DNA of 64,000 bases from positions 1-64,000 of the forward strand of contig NZ_CP114278.1 of the NCBI RefSeq assembly GCF_027105095.1. Reading direction: 5' to 3'. The notes beneath the pieces are model-generated. The model searched no databases. It worked only from the letters and a program-made list of their open reading frames with translations, and was not told where the DNA came from. Below, one piece after another: positions 11,553 to 21,660 of the stretch. Positions within the stretch are counted from its first letter, which is position 1, and each line of letters starts with the position of its first letter. A program made the translations under genes and the position numbers. Origin of the DNA: Brevundimonas vesicularis (GTDB lineage Bacteria; Pseudomonadota; Alphaproteobacteria; Caulobacterales; Caulobacteraceae).

Positions 11553-11858
11553 CTAGTGAGCGGCCGCCGGACCGTGTGCAGGCTCGGTCGGCGCGACGGG
11601 AACCGGCGCCGCGGCGGAGGCGTCGGCGCCCTGCATCGTCGTGGCGGCCTGGGCGGCGGTGTCTTCCTGAATGGCCTGATTGGCCGCCGCTTCGGCGTCC
11701 TTGGCCGCCTGATCGACCGTCAGGGCGGCTTCTTCAGCGCTGCCGGCGGCCTCGACCGCATCGGTAGCCGGCGCTTCGGCCTTTTCTTCCGGGGCCTTGC
11801 TGCAGGCGGCCAGGACCAGGAGCGCGGCGGATGCGGCGACGAGGGCTTTGATACGCAT
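11553..11858 (-). CDS. Small Ala-rich lipoprotein
   Basis: 101 residues with a lipoprotein signal MRIKALVAASAALLVLAACSKA (lipobox LAAC). The rest is low-complexity and rich in Ala, Glu and Pro, with no recognisable domain and a tail ending HGPAAAH. Probably an outer-membrane or periplasmic tethered, disordered protein. It sits alone between motA and mnmC with its own strong terminator, so it is probably monocistronic. Function unknown. Confidence 0.8.
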   Translation of the reverse strand: MRIKALVAASAALLVLAACSKAPEEKAEAPATDAVEAAGSAEEAALTVDQAAKDAEAAANQAIQEDTAAQAATTMQGADASAAAPVPVAPTEPAHGPAAAH

Positions 11859-11956
11859 GAAGATGTCTCCGAAGCTTGCGAGACCGGAACGTCTCTTGAG
11901 GCAAACGATAGGGCCGCCGCGCGCGGCAGGGCAAGTTAAGATCAGGAAAGTCGGGA

Positions 11957-12823
11957 TCAGTCGGCAGTGATGCTGTTCAGCGCCTCTTCCATCTCGCCAA
12001 ACGACGGCTGCGCCGATGACGGGATGTCGCCCCGGCCGATCTCGACCGAAATCTGGGCGGCGTTGCCGTGCAGGTGGGCGACCAGCACCGACTGAATGAT
12101 CTTATAGTAGGCGGCTTCCTCGTTGATGATGGCCGTCAGGCGCGCCGCGAACGGACCGACCAGACCATAGGCCAAGAACACGCCCATGAAGGTGCCGACC
12201 AGGGCGCCGCCGATCATGCCGCCCAGAACCTCGGGCGGCTCGGTGATCGAACCCATGGTCTTGATGACCCCCAGCACGGCCGCGACGATACCTAGAGCAG
12301 GCAGGCCGTCGGCTAGGTTCTGAAGCGCGTGGGCGTTTTCCAGATGCTCGTGGTGATGCTTTTCGAGCTGCTTTTCCATCGCATCCTCGACCTGGTGCGG
12401 ATCCTCCAGGTTCATCGTCATCATCCGCAGGGTGTCGCAGATGAAGTCGACGGCGAAATGGTCCTTCAGCACCTTGGGATACTTCTGGAAGATGGTCGAT
12501 TCCTTAGGCTTTTCGATATGGCTTTCCAGCGCCACCACGCCCTTGGACTTCATCGTCTTGGTCAGCTGGAACAGCAGCGACAGCAGGTCCTTGTAGTCCT
12601 GCTTCTTCCACTTCGGCCCGGCGAAGGTCTTGCCCAGCCCCGCCATGGAGCCCTTGATCACCGGCAGCGAGTTGGAGATCAGGAACGCGGCGATGCCAGC
12701 CCCGCCGATGGCCATCAGCTCGTGCGGCGCGGCGTGCAGAATCACTTCGAACTTGCCGCCCGAAATGGCGTAGCTGCCGAAGACGAGGCCGAACAGCAGC
12801 ACGATGCCGATGATCTGGAACAT
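11957..12823 (-). CDS. motA: Flagellar motor stator protein MotA
   Basis: Proton-channel stator subunit of the flagellar motor, inner membrane, partner of MotB. 288 residues with four membrane helices; the last two flank the conserved DGLPALGIVAAVLGVIKTMGSITEPP segment that carries the functional proline. The cytoplasmic loop includes charged residues for rotor contact. I chose the ATG at 12823 (MFQIIGIVLLFGLVFGS), as in Caulobacter MotA; an in-frame TTG at 12835 would add four residues. motB is not next to it, which is common in Caulobacterales. A palindrome TTAATCATTAA lies at 12866-12876 upstream. Confidence 0.96.
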   Translation of the reverse strand: MFQIIGIVLLFGLVFGSYAISGGKFEVILHAAPHELMAIGGAGIAAFLISNSLPVIKGSMAGLGKTFAGPKWKKQDYKDLLSLLFQLTKTMKSKGVVALESHIEKPKESTIFQKYPKVLKDHFAVDFICDTLRMMTMNLEDPHQVEDAMEKQLEKHHHEHLENAHALQNLADGLPALGIVAAVLGVIKTMGSITEPPEVLGGMIGGALVGTFMGVFLAYGLVGPFAARLTAIINEEAAYYKIIQSVLVAHLHGNAAQISVEIGRGDIPSSAQPSFGEMEEALNSITAD

Positions 12824-12909
12824 GGAGGCGAACAATCCTGACGCGAGAGGTCGGGACTATCGCCATTAATCATTAAGACGGCGTTTCGCGAACGCCGCCT
12901 TGCCAGTCG

Positions 12910-14709
12910 TTACAGACGGCTTTCGCCCTTCAGGATGGCGTTGCGTCCGGCCGCCGTCAGCTTCTGATAGCCCGCAGCCCCGCCCCGCACATAGAGGGCG
13001 GCGCCGGTCTTGGACGAGTCGAAACCGTCGACCACCAGATCGGCCTTGCGGTATTTGAAGGTGCCGGTCGTTTCCGCCGATTTGATCAGCCGCACGAACA
13101 CCGGCTGGGCATAGGCGGGCAGCTTGGCCTCGACATGGTCGGAGAAGGCCTGTGCGTCGAACTTGCCGTCCACCACCAGAGCCGCCATCCCGGCCTTGCC
13201 GTCCTGGGCCGGAACGGGCACGCCATAGACGATGGCTTCGGTCACGCCCGGTGCGTCCATCAGCACCTGTTCGACCTCGGAGGTCGAGACGTTCTCGCCC
13301 TTCCAGCGGAAGGTGTCGCCCATCCGATCGACGAAGTAGAAATAGCCTTCCTTGTCCTGCTTCATCAAGTCGCCGGTGCGGAACCAGCGGTCGCCCTTCT
13401 TGAACACATCGGTCAGGATCTTCTTCTGCGAGGCGGCCTTGTCGGCATAGCCCGAGAAGTCGTGGCGGATGTCGTTGCCGATCAGGCCGATGGCCTCGCC
13501 GACCTCGCCGACGCGCGCCAGGCGACACAGACCGTCCGAGCCGCGGATGGGCTGTTCGGTCTCCACGTCGAATTCGACCAGGCGGATATTGATCTGCGAC
13601 TTCAGGAAGCTCGGCACCCGACCGATGGCGCCCTGTTTGCCGTCGAAGTTGAACAGCGAGACATTGCCTTCGGTCGAGCCATAGAACTCCAGGATGTCAG
13701 GAATCTTGAACCGGCTCTGGAAGTCGGGCCAGACATCGGCGCGCAGGCCGTTGCCGAACGCCAGACGCAGCTTGTGCTTGGTCTCGTCCTCGTGCGGAGG
13801 GCAGTTAACCAGATAGCGGCACAGCTCGCCGATATAGACGAACATGGTCGCGCCCGACGAGCGCACGTCGGGCCAGAAGGTGCTGGCCGAGAACTTCTTG
13901 CGGATCACCAGCCGCGCGCCGTTCAGCAGCGCAGCGCCCACCCCGACCAGACCGCCGGTCGAGTGATACAGCGGCAGGACGTTGAAGATCCTGTCCTCGG
14001 GCGTCGAACGCGTGGCGCCCGCGAAGGCGCGCATATAGGTGCGGGCGCGCGAATGCGGGATGCGCGCCGCCTTGGGCAGACCGGTCGTGCCGGAGGTGTA
14101 GATATAAAGGGCGGTGTCGCGGTTGGTCAGCCCTTCGCGCGCCGACTTGGACGGCCGCACCGAAGACCCGCCGCGCACGGGCTTGTCCAGGCCGCGACGG
14201 TCGCTGGTCTCCAGATCGTCGGTCAAGCCCAGAACCCAGAGCGCCAGGTTGTGATCGACCAGAGGCCGCGCCTCCTCGATCTGACGCCAGCAATCCTCGT
14301 CCGCGACGACGTTGAAGGCCTTGGAGATGGCCAGGCAGTGGGCCAGCCCCTGTCCGTTCAGATTGGTGTTGATCAGGGCCGTGGCGATGCCGACCTTGGA
14401 GAAGCCGATCCACGCCGCCAGATACTCGATCCGGTTGGTCATCATCAGGGCGATGGTGTCGCTGCGACGCAGGCCCCGGTTCTTGGCCCAGTGGGCGAAG
14501 CGGTTGGCCATGGCGTCCAGGTCGCGATAGGTCAGGGTGCGCTGACCGTCGTCGATGGCGATGTTGTCGGCGAACTTGTCGACCGCTTCTTCGAAGTCGT
14601 CACACAGCAGGACGTCGCTGTCCAACTCGATCGGCTTGATGCGTTTCAGCAGACGGAACAGGCCGCGCGCGAACCGGACATCCCTGCGGATATTGGCTAC
14701 AAAACCCAT
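12910..14709 (-). CDS. Long/very-long-chain acyl-CoA synthetase (FATP type)
   Basis: AMP-forming ligase that activates fatty acids to acyl-CoA, probably at the inner membrane. The 599-residue protein has the P-loop YIYTSGTTGLPKAARIPHSR (near residue 200), ILEFYGSTEGNVSLFNFDG and the hinge GDLMKQDKEGYFYFVDRMGDTFRWKGENVSTSEVEQ. The EFYGSTEGN and RMGDTFRWKGENV forms are typical of the FATP/very-long-chain (SLC27-like) branch rather than E. coli FadD. It is upstream of motA on the same strand, but an 86-bp gap with a palindrome suggests separate regulation. Chain-length preference cannot be read from sequence. Confidence 0.92.
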   Translation of the reverse strand: MGFVANIRRDVRFARGLFRLLKRIKPIELDSDVLLCDDFEEAVDKFADNIAIDDGQRTLTYRDLDAMANRFAHWAKNRGLRRSDTIALMMTNRIEYLAAWIGFSKVGIATALINTNLNGQGLAHCLAISKAFNVVADEDCWRQIEEARPLVDHNLALWVLGLTDDLETSDRRGLDKPVRGGSSVRPSKSAREGLTNRDTALYIYTSGTTGLPKAARIPHSRARTYMRAFAGATRSTPEDRIFNVLPLYHSTGGLVGVGAALLNGARLVIRKKFSASTFWPDVRSSGATMFVYIGELCRYLVNCPPHEDETKHKLRLAFGNGLRADVWPDFQSRFKIPDILEFYGSTEGNVSLFNFDGKQGAIGRVPSFLKSQINIRLVEFDVETEQPIRGSDGLCRLARVGEVGEAIGLIGNDIRHDFSGYADKAASQKKILTDVFKKGDRWFRTGDLMKQDKEGYFYFVDRMGDTFRWKGENVSTSEVEQVLMDAPGVTEAIVYGVPVPAQDGKAGMAALVVDGKFDAQAFSDHVEAKLPAYAQPVFVRLIKSAETTGTFKYRKADLVVDGFDSSKTGAALYVRGGAAGYQKLTAAGRNAILKGESRL

Positions 14710-15034
14710 GCGCGCCGTACTCCGGTCAATGCGTGTTCGCTCCCGTCCGGTGATGGACGAAGGCGGCCGGTCGGGTCAACCGTAGGGTCCGCAATCCGTT
14801 GCGAACCAGACGAATTGCCGTCCGGCCGTGATCCATTTGTTCGGTTGACGCGGCGGAAATCCAGAGCGCCGCCCTGCTTTTTATCGCCGCATTGACGGCA
14901 AATGCGGCGGCCGCGCGCACGGTCTTCGCCTCATTCCGGGCGGAAACGGTGTTTCTTCGGGGCTTTTGCCCCTCACGCGGAACGGCGTTGCGGGACGGCG
15001 GGTTGGTTGATCGACGTTATGGAGGACAGAAACA
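14710..15034. other. 325-bp divergent intergenic region with two hairpins
   Basis: Lies between the divergent acyl-CoA synthetase gene and the Ala/Pro-rich membrane protein gene. It contains a perfect 9-bp inverted repeat, CGCCGCATT (14885-14893) and AATGCGGCG (14901-14909), and a small hairpin GGGGC-TTTT-GCCCC (14959-14972). A good ribosome-binding site (GGAGGA near 15020) serves the rightward gene. Short open frames here lack coding character and I see no gene. Confidence 0.5.
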
Positions 15035-15595
15035 ATGTCTATGACCTATGCCAACGCCAACACCGACGCCCGCGCTGACACGACCTTCGTTCCGCGCTAC
15101 GCCCGTCCGACCAAGTCCAAAAAGTCGGTGAAGACCTGGATGATCCTGGCCCCGATCGGCGCGGTGGTGCTGCTGGGCAGCGGCGTCGCCGTGATGATGG
15201 GCGGCGAACAGACCGCTCCGGCCCAGCCCGCCGAGACTGCCGCACCGCCCATGCAGACTGCGCCCGCCGCGATGACGGCCGCCCAAGCGCCGGTCACGCC
15301 CGCCCCGGTCGAGGTCGCCCCCACGTCGGCCGCCGCTTCGACGCCCGCTGCTGCGCCTGCGCCGGTCGCTCGCCGCGCCGAACCCGTGGCCCGTCGCGTC
15401 GCCCCCGCTGTAGAACGGCCGGCGGCCGCCCGTGTTGAGACTCCTGCCGCGCCTGCGGGCCTGCAACCCTACACCGCGCCGGCCGCTTCGACGTCGAGCA
15501 CCAGCCAGTTGAACACCGCGCCCGCGGCTTCGGCCCCGGCTCCGGTCGTGACTATGCGAACTGAGCCGACGATCACGGTCCAACCGCAAAACTGA
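15035..15595 (+). CDS. Membrane-anchored Ala/Pro-rich protein, function unknown
   Basis: 186 residues with a GGAGGA ribosome-binding site. A short basic cytoplasmic N-terminus (ARPTKSKKSVKTW) leads into one membrane helix (about residues 36-55, MILAPIGAVVLLGSGVAVMM). The remaining 130 residues are low-complexity Ala/Pro/Thr/Val and should be periplasmic, with no fold visible. Single transcription unit with a strong terminator 20 bp downstream. Similar architecture is seen in the gene at 51722. Confidence 0.82.
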   Translation: MSMTYANANTDARADTTFVPRYARPTKSKKSVKTWMILAPIGAVVLLGSGVAVMMGGEQTAPAQPAETAAPPMQTAPAAMTAAQAPVTPAPVEVAPTSAAASTPAAAPAPVARRAEPVARRVAPAVERPAAARVETPAAPAGLQPYTAPAASTSSTSQLNTAPAASAPAPVVTMRTEPTITVQPQN

Positions 15596-15614
15596 TTGCG
15601 GTCAGCAGGAGAAG

Positions 15615-15640
15615 AGCCCCGGCCTCGGCCGGGGCTTTTT
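15615..15640 (+). terminator. Rho-independent terminator
   Basis: AGCCCCGGCC, two-base loop region, GGCCGGGGCT followed by a T-tract. A strong 10-bp GC stem directly after the Ala/Pro-rich membrane protein gene. Confidence 0.85.
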
Positions 15641-15653
15641 CTATGATCGAGGT

Positions 15654-16976
15654 TCAGGAGCCGCTGACGCGCCAGATGACATTGCCCACATCATCGGCGA
15701 CCAGCAGGGCGCCTTCTCGGTCGATCTGCACCCCGACGGGCCGGCCTTGCGCCTGACCCCGGGCGTTCAGAAATCCGGTCAGAACATCCTGCGGCGGCCC
15801 GGCGGGACGTCCATCGACGAACGGCACGAAGATCACCTTATAGCCGCTGCGCACGCTGCGGTTCCACGACCCGTGCTGGCCGACGAAGACACCAGAGCGC
15901 AAGGCTGGCGGCAACAGGTTCGCGCCTTGTCCGAATGTCAGCCCCAGCGACGCCGTGTGCGCGCCCAGGGCGTAATCCGGCCGGATCGCGCGCGCGACCA
16001 TCGCCGGATTGGCGAGTGGGCGCGTATCGACAGTCTGGCCGTAATAGCTCCACGGCCAGCCGTAAAAGGCGCCCGGCGTCACCGAGGTCATATAGTCAGG
16101 CACCAGATCGTCGCCGATCTCATCACGCTCGTTGACCGCCACCCAAAGCTGGCCGGTCTGCGGGTTCCAGTCCATGCCGACCGGATTGCGCAGGCCCGAG
16201 GCATAGACCCGACGCGCGCCCGTCGCCGGATCGATCTCCAGGATGGCGGCGCGATCGACTTCCTCATCCAGGCCGTTTTCGCCGACGTTGGAGTTGGATC
16301 CGACCCCGACATAAAGCCGCCGGCCGTCCGGGCTGGCGACAAGGCTCTTGGTCCAGTGGTGATTGCGGCCGGCGGGCAGGTCCGCGACCTTCGTCGCCGC
16401 AGTGTCGATCCGCGTCTGGCCGCTCTGATAGGGGAAAGCCACCACCGCATCGGCGTTGGCGACGTACAGCCGGTCGCCGACCAGCGCCATGCCGAACGGC
16501 GAGTTCAGGCCGGTCAGGAAATCGCTCTTGGTCTCCGCTACGCCGTCGCCGTCCGCGTCCCTCAGCAGGACGATCTTGTTGGGGCTCGGGACGCCGGCGC
16601 CGGCCTTGGCCATGACCTTGCTCATCACCCAGCCACGCAGACCGCCCTTCTTGTCTTCGGGCTTGGGCGACGCATTCGACTCCGCGACCAGAATATCGCC
16701 GTTTGGCAGGCGATAGAGCCAGCGCGGATGGTCCAGGCCTGTCGCGAACGCCTCAACGCGCAAACCCGCCGCCGCAACCGGCGTCGCGCCTTCGGGCCAG
16801 CGCGACGCCGGGGCGATATTGACGGTGGGCAGCAAGCCGTGACGCGGCGCAGGCAGTTGCGGGTCCGGACCAAATCCGGCCGAGACGGGCAAGGCTGTCC
16901 CACCCGCGCAGGCCCCCAAACCAATCACCGTCGCGAGCAGTGTCGAGGCGAACAAAACCGTCCGTGGCGAGCGCAT
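15654..16976 (-). CDS. Sorbosone dehydrogenase-like beta-propeller lipoprotein
   Basis: 440 residues. The signal [26 protein letters not shown] has a lipobox (LGAC), so the protein is probably lipid-anchored in the periplasm. The body matches the PQQ-type glucose/sorbosone dehydrogenase propeller: [103 protein letters not shown] and [11 protein letters not shown]. Family members may be quinone-dependent sugar oxidoreductases, but cofactor and substrate are uncertain. It lies 12 bp downstream of the lipocalin gene, so the two are probably one operon. Confidence 0.9.
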   Translation of the reverse strand: MRSPRTVLFASTLLATVIGLGACAGGTALPVSAGFGPDPQLPAPRHGLLPTVNIAPASRWPEGATPVAAAGLRVEAFATGLDHPRWLYRLPNGDILVAESNASPKPEDKKGGLRGWVMSKVMAKAGAGVPSPNKIVLLRDADGDGVAETKSDFLTGLNSPFGMALVGDRLYVANADAVVAFPYQSGQTRIDTAATKVADLPAGRNHHWTKSLVASPDGRRLYVGVGSNSNVGENGLDEEVDRAAILEIDPATGARRVYASGLRNPVGMDWNPQTGQLWVAVNERDEIGDDLVPDYMTSVTPGAFYGWPWSYYGQTVDTRPLANPAMVARAIRPDYALGAHTASLGLTFGQGANLLPPALRSGVFVGQHGSWNRSVRSGYKVIFVPFVDGRPAGPPQDVLTGFLNARGQAQGRPVGVQIDREGALLVADDVGNVIWRVSGS

Positions 16977-16988
16977 GGGCTTTGATCC

Positions 16989-17540
16989 TTACCGCGCCGG
17001 TTGGGCCGGGAACTCCAGACGACTGACATCATAACCAAGGGCCCGCGCCCGTTCGGTCAGGGCGCGCACCTCCTCCTCGCTTGGCAAGTCGCGCGTGTAG
17101 ATGAACAGGCGATGGAAGGTCGGATCAGCCGAGATGAACCAGCTGTAGTCGTCCGCCCGGTCCAGCACCCAATAGTCCCAGGTCACGAACCCGGCCAGAT
17201 ATTTGACCCTCAGCTTGGCGTTGGTGCCCGGATCGAGGATTTCGCCCCGTCCGCCGATGGCCTTTTCCTTGCCGCCCGGCGTGCCGACCTGACAGGTGTC
17301 GCGCACATCGACCCGCGTGCCCTCCACCGGCGTATAGATCGACGCGCCGGCGACGCAGCCGTCGGTCAGCCGATCCGGCAGACGCGCGATCTCGTGCCAG
17401 CGCCCGGACCACAGACGCTGCACATCCACCGGTTTGGCCGGTTGCGGCGCGCGATATTCGGAAGGCGACGGTGCGGTCACGCATCCCGCCAACGCGATCG
17501 CGGCGGCGGCGGATGCGGCGAGGGATTTCAGGCTGGACAT
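16989..17540 (-). CDS. Lipocalin family lipoprotein (Blc-like)
   Basis: 183 residues with lipobox signal MSSLKSLAASAAAAIALAGCVTA. The lipocalin GxW motif is in WSGRWHEIARLPDRL, and the barrel continues with LRVKYLAGFVTWDYWVLDRADDYSWFISADP, which closely parallels bacterial Blc where the 'YWVL..' strand and 'LFIYTRD' follow. Blc proteins bind lysophospholipids or fatty acids at the outer membrane. First gene of a probable two-gene unit with the sorbosone-dehydrogenase-like protein; divergent from cysD. Confidence 0.88.
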   Translation of the reverse strand: MSSLKSLAASAAAAIALAGCVTAPSPSEYRAPQPAKPVDVQRLWSGRWHEIARLPDRLTDGCVAGASIYTPVEGTRVDVRDTCQVGTPGGKEKAIGGRGEILDPGTNAKLRVKYLAGFVTWDYWVLDRADDYSWFISADPTFHRLFIYTRDLPSEEEVRALTERARALGYDVSRLEFPAQPAR

Positions 17541-17636
17541 GGGCGTTTCCGTTTCGAAGCCATAAGCCGCTTTCAGCGACCCTGGTTCCGTTACGCTCCG
17601 AGGGCGAAATCGGACGTTGCGGGCCGAAAATCTCCT

Positions 17637-17659
17637 AGCGAGGAGCAGGAACCCTCGCT
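17637..17659 (+). other. Hairpin upstream of cysD
   Basis: Perfect inverted repeat AGCGAGG (17637-17643) and CCTCGCT (17653-17659) with a 9-nt spacer, 53 nt before the chosen cysD start. It could be a leader hairpin or an operator. There is no T-tract. Confidence 0.35.
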
Positions 17660-17712
17660 TGTCCCTTGGCGCGCATTGGCGTTGTCACATGGCGTTCGAC
17701 GGAGACGCCCCG

Positions 17713-18657
17713 GTGACCACCGCCACCCTGACCAGAAGACCTGCCGCCCTGTCCGCGCCGCGCCTGACACACCTTCAGCGCTTGGAGGCCGAGAGCATCC
17801 ACATCCTGCGCGAGGTGGCGGCCGAAGCCGAGCGCCCGGTCATGCTGTATTCGATCGGCAAGGACTCGGCCGTCATGCTGCATCTGGCGAGGAAGGCCTT
17901 CTATCCGTCCAGGCCGCCGTTCCCGCTTCTGCACGTCGACACGACGTGGAAGTTCCGCGCCATGTACGCGATGCGCGAACAGGCGGCAGCCGATCTGGGC
18001 GTCGAACTGTTGGTCCACCAGAACCCCGACGCCCTCGCGCGCACCATCAACCCGTTCGACCACGGCTCGGCGCTGCACACGGACTTGTGGAAGACCGAAG
18101 GCCTGAAACAGGCCCTGAACCATCACGGCTTCGATGCGGCCTTCGGCGGCGCCCGTCGCGACGAGGAGAAGTCGCGCGCCAAGGAGCGGATCTTCTCCTT
18201 CCGCACCGCCGAACACCGTTGGGACCCCAAGAACCAGCGGCCCGAACTCTGGCGGCTCTACAACACGCGCAAAAAGCCGGGTGAGAGCGTCCGCGTCTTC
18301 CCGATCTCAAACTGGACCGAGCTGGACGTCTGGCAATACATCCACCTGGAGCGAATCCCCATCGTGTCGCTGTATCTGGCCGCCGAACGGCCGGTGGTGG
18401 AGCGGGACGGCGCCCTGATCATGGTCGATGACGACCGGTTCCGGCTGCGCCCCGGCGAGACGCCGCAGATGAAGTCCGTCCGGTTCCGCACTCTGGGCTG
18501 CTACCCCCTGACCGGCGCGGTCGAGAGCACGGCCGCGACCCTGCCCGAGGTCATTCAGGAAATGCTTCTGACCACCACCTCGGAGCGGCAGGGCCGGATG
18601 ATCGACCACGACCAGTCCGCCTCGATGGAGAAGAAGAAGCAGGAGGGCTATTTCTGA
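17713..18657 (+). CDS. cysD: Sulfate adenylyltransferase subunit 2
   Basis: Catalytic subunit of ATP sulfurylase, making adenosine 5'-phosphosulfate (APS) from sulfate and ATP. PP-loop [34 protein letters not shown] and [22 protein letters not shown] are diagnostic. I prefer the GTG at 17713 because GGAG lies 8 nt upstream, giving 314 residues; an in-frame ATG at 17689 would add eight residues but has no ribosome-binding site. The stop overlaps the cysNC start by one base (TGATG), so the two subunits are translationally coupled. Confidence 0.95.
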   Translation: MTTATLTRRPAALSAPRLTHLQRLEAESIHILREVAAEAERPVMLYSIGKDSAVMLHLARKAFYPSRPPFPLLHVDTTWKFRAMYAMREQAAADLGVELLVHQNPDALARTINPFDHGSALHTDLWKTEGLKQALNHHGFDAAFGGARRDEEKSRAKERIFSFRTAEHRWDPKNQRPELWRLYNTRKKPGESVRVFPISNWTELDVWQYIHLERIPIVSLYLAAERPVVERDGALIMVDDDRFRLRPGETPQMKSVRFRTLGCYPLTGAVESTAATLPEVIQEMLLTTTSERQGRMIDHDQSASMEKKKQEGYF

Positions 18658-20570
18658 TGGCCCACCAGTCGGATCTGATCGCCCGCGACATCGGCGCCTA
18701 TCTGGACGCCCACCAGCACAAGAGCCTGCTGCGCTTCATCACTTGCGGCAGCGTGGACGACGGCAAGTCCACCCTGATCGGCCGCCTGCTCTACGACTCC
18801 AAGATGATCTTTGAGGATCAGATGGTGGCGCTGGAGGCGGACAGTCGCCGCGTCGGCACCCAGGGCGGCGACATCGACTTCGCCCTGCTGGTCGACGGCC
18901 TGGCCGCCGAGCGCGAGCAGGGCATCACCATCGATGTCGCCTATCGCTTCTTCTCGACCGAAAAGCGCAAGTTCATCGTCGCGGACACGCCGGGCCACGA
19001 GCAGTACACCCGCAATATGGTGACCGGCGCCTCGACCGCCGACGCCGCCGTCATCCTGATCGACGCGCGCCGGGGCGTCCTGACCCAGACGCGGCGCCAC
19101 GCCTATCTGGTTAGCCTGCTAGGCATCCGCCACGTCATCCTGGCGGTCAACAAGATGGACCTGATGGGCTGGTCCCAGGCTGTGTTCGACGCCATCGTCG
19201 CCGACTTCCGCGCCTTCGCCGGCCAGATCGGGCTTCAGGCCTTCGACGCCATCCCGATGTCGGCCCTGCGCGGCGACAACATCACTGAACCCAGCGCCCA
19301 TTCGCCCTGGTACGCCGGCCCGCCGATGATGAGCCTTTTGGAGACGCTGGAGGTCGGGGACGCTCTTCAGGCCGATCCATTCCGCCTGCCTGTGCAGTGG
19401 GTCAACCGGCCCAACCTGGACTTTCGCGGCTTCTCCGGCCGGATCGCCGCCGGGACCGTGCGCCCCGGCGATCCCGTCCGCGTCCTGCCGTCGGGCAAGA
19501 CCTCGACCGTCGCCCGCATCGTCACCGCCGACGGCGACCTCTCTCAGGCCGTCGCCGGCCAGTCGATCACCCTGACCCTGGCCGATGAGATCGATGTCTC
19601 GCGGGGCGACGTGCTGGCCGACGCCGACGCCCCGCCCGAGGCCGCGGACCAGTTCGAGGCCACCGTGGTCTGGATGGACGAGGAGCCCCTGCTGCCGGGC
19701 CGGCCTTACCTGCTCAAGATCGGCGCCAAGCTGGTGGGCGCCACCATCACCGAGCCCAAGCACAAGGTGAACATCAACACCCTGGAGCAGCAGCCGGCCA
19801 AGCGGCTGGAGCTGAACGAGATCGGCGTCTGCAACCTGTCCTTGGACGCTCCCGTCGCCTTCGCCCCCTATGCCGAGAACAAGGATCTGGGCGGTTTCAT
19901 CCTGATCGACCGGATCTCGAACCGCACGGTCGGGGCGGGTTTGCTGCACTTCGCCCTGCGCCGCGCCCACAACATCCACTGGCAGGCCCTGTCGGTGGAC
20001 AAGGCGGCGCGCGCCACGATCAAAAACCAGACGGGCCGTGTCGTCTGGCTGACCGGCCTGTCGGGCGCGGGCAAATCGACCATCGCCGATCTGGTGGAAA
20101 AGCGGCTGCACGCCGACGGTCGCCACACCTATCTGCTGGACGGCGACAATGTCCGCCACGGCCTGAACCGCGATTTGGGATTCACCGAAGAGGACAGGGT
20201 TGAGAACATCCGCCGCGTCGCCGAAGTTTCCAAACTGATGGTGGACGCCGGCCTGATCGTCCTGGTCAGCTTCATCTCGCCCTTCCGCGCCGAACGCCGT
20301 TTGGCCCGCGACCTGCTGGGCGAGGGCGAGTTCGTCGAGGTCCACGTCGACACGCCGCTGGCGGTGGCCGAGGCCCGCGACGTCAAGGGCCTGTACAAGA
20401 AGGCCCGCGCGGGAGAGCTCAAGAACTTCACCGGCATCGACAGCCCCTATGAAGCGCCCGAACACCCCGAGATCGTCGTGGACACCACGACCATGTCGCC
20501 CGAGGACGCCGCTGAACGCATCGTCGCCTGGCTGGATGGACGCTTCTCGATCGAGGACTTCGCCATCTAG
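18657..20570 (+). CDS. cysNC: Bifunctional sulfate adenylyltransferase subunit 1/APS kinase
   Basis: A CysN-CysC fusion. Residues 1-about 440 are the GTPase that drives ATP sulfurylase ([40 protein letters not shown]). Residues about 455-637 are APS kinase ([52 protein letters not shown]), which phosphorylates APS to PAPS. The fused form is common in alphaproteobacteria. With cysD it forms the sulfate-activation operon. The cysQ-type phosphatase that removes PAP lies 7.5 kb away. Confidence 0.97.
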   Translation: MAHQSDLIARDIGAYLDAHQHKSLLRFITCGSVDDGKSTLIGRLLYDSKMIFEDQMVALEADSRRVGTQGGDIDFALLVDGLAAEREQGITIDVAYRFFSTEKRKFIVADTPGHEQYTRNMVTGASTADAAVILIDARRGVLTQTRRHAYLVSLLGIRHVILAVNKMDLMGWSQAVFDAIVADFRAFAGQIGLQAFDAIPMSALRGDNITEPSAHSPWYAGPPMMSLLETLEVGDALQADPFRLPVQWVNRPNLDFRGFSGRIAAGTVRPGDPVRVLPSGKTSTVARIVTADGDLSQAVAGQSITLTLADEIDVSRGDVLADADAPPEAADQFEATVVWMDEEPLLPGRPYLLKIGAKLVGATITEPKHKVNINTLEQQPAKRLELNEIGVCNLSLDAPVAFAPYAENKDLGGFILIDRISNRTVGAGLLHFALRRAHNIHWQALSVDKAARATIKNQTGRVVWLTGLSGAGKSTIADLVEKRLHADGRHTYLLDGDNVRHGLNRDLGFTEEDRVENIRRVAEVSKLMVDAGLIVLVSFISPFRAERRLARDLLGEGEFVEVHVDTPLAVAEARDVKGLYKKARAGELKNFTGIDSPYEAPEHPEIVVDTTTMSPEDAAERIVAWLDGRFSIEDFAI

Positions 20571-20610
20571 GTTCGGAACCTTGACCGTTCGCCGGACGCT
20601 CTAGGACGCG

Positions 20611-21660
20611 ATGACCAATCCGATCCAGAAGCTGGGGCTCGACACCATCGAACAGTCGCAGATCGCCCGCATCGCCGGGATAAATCTGACGCTGGGCGGT
20701 CTGGTCAGCGCGGGCGTGATCCTCCTGATCGCCTTCGCCGCCCACTGGCTGGTGACCCGGTCGCTGCGCCGGGTGCGCGAGCGCTCGGACCGCAGCCGTC
20801 AGGCGATCTATCTGCTGGAGCGCCTGGCCGGCTACGGCATCATCGTCGTGGGCGTCATGTCAGCCCTGTCGGCGGCCGGGCTGAACCTGTCGTCCCTGAC
20901 CGTCTTCGCCGGCGCGCTGGGCATCGGCGTGGGTCTCGGGCTGCAGGGGGTGGTCAAGGAGTTCGTCTCCGGCCTGTTCCTGATCTTCGACCGGATGGTG
21001 TCGGTCGGCGACTATATCGAGATCGAGGACATCGGCATCCGCGGCGCCATCATGGAGATCGGCCCTCGCGCCACCCGTGTCCGCACCAACGACAACGTCA
21101 ATGTCCTGGTGCCCAACTCGCGCTTCATCGAACAGCCCGTCACCAACTGGACCATGAAGGGCGACACACGCCGCATACATGTGCCCTTCACCGTCGCCTA
21201 TGGCTCGGACCGGGGACAGGTGCGCGACGCGGTTCTGGCCGCCGCCCGCGCCAGCCCCTTCACCCTGCCCGAGACGGAGGCCCGCAAGAGCCAGGTCTGG
21301 CTGGTGGCCTTCGGCGATCGGGGCCTGTCGTTCGAGCTGGTGGTCTGGCCGACGCGCGACGCCGTCAAACGCCCGGCGGCCATGCACGCCGCCTACACAT
21401 GGCTGATCGCCGACGCCCTGGATGCGGCGGGCGTCGAGGTGCCGGTGCCCCAGACCGATCTTCGCCTGCGCACCGCCTTCGGCCTGGACGGCGAGGAGGC
21501 CTTGAAGCGCCTCGGCTACGGCGTCGGCTCACCGCCGCGACCGACCGGCCCGCAAAGTCCCGCCCGAACCGCCAACGACGCCGCCGACGACGTCATGGCC
21601 GACGACGAGGCCGAGACGCCGGAACAGCCTGCTCCGCCCAAGGCGCGTCAGACGGACTGA
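20611..21660 (+). CDS. MscS family mechanosensitive ion channel
   Basis: Inner-membrane channel that releases solutes on hypo-osmotic shock. 349 residues, three helices (about 30-50, 70-88, 95-125). The pore helix and beta domain read [41 protein letters not shown], the small-conductance channel signature, followed by [20 protein letters not shown]. The C-terminal 45 residues are an acidic, Pro-rich extension. AGGA 5 nt before the ATG supports the start. The 3' end overlaps convergent glcB by 13 bp. Confidence 0.94.
   Translation: MTNPIQKLGLDTIEQSQIARIAGINLTLGGLVSAGVILLIAFAAHWLVTRSLRRVRERSDRSRQAIYLLERLAGYGIIVVGVMSALSAAGLNLSSLTVFAGALGIGVGLGLQGVVKEFVSGLFLIFDRMVSVGDYIEIEDIGIRGAIMEIGPRATRVRTNDNVNVLVPNSRFIEQPVTNWTMKGDTRRIHVPFTVAYGSDRGQVRDAVLAAARASPFTLPETEARKSQVWLVAFGDRGLSFELVVWPTRDAVKRPAAMHAAYTWLIADALDAAGVEVPVPQTDLRLRTAFGLDGEEALKRLGYGVGSPPRPTGPQSPARTANDAADDVMADDEAETPEQPAPPKARQTD

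Noticed and set aside
12866..12876. CtrA box upstream of motA (TTAATCATTAA)
   Set aside because: The two TTAA halves are only 3 bp apart, not 7. It is noted as a palindrome within the motA entry, not as a CtrA site.
14726..14920. 64-codon frame upstream of the acyl-CoA synthetase gene
   Set aside because: No ribosome-binding site, poor coding character, and it ends 17 bp into the leader of the real gene.
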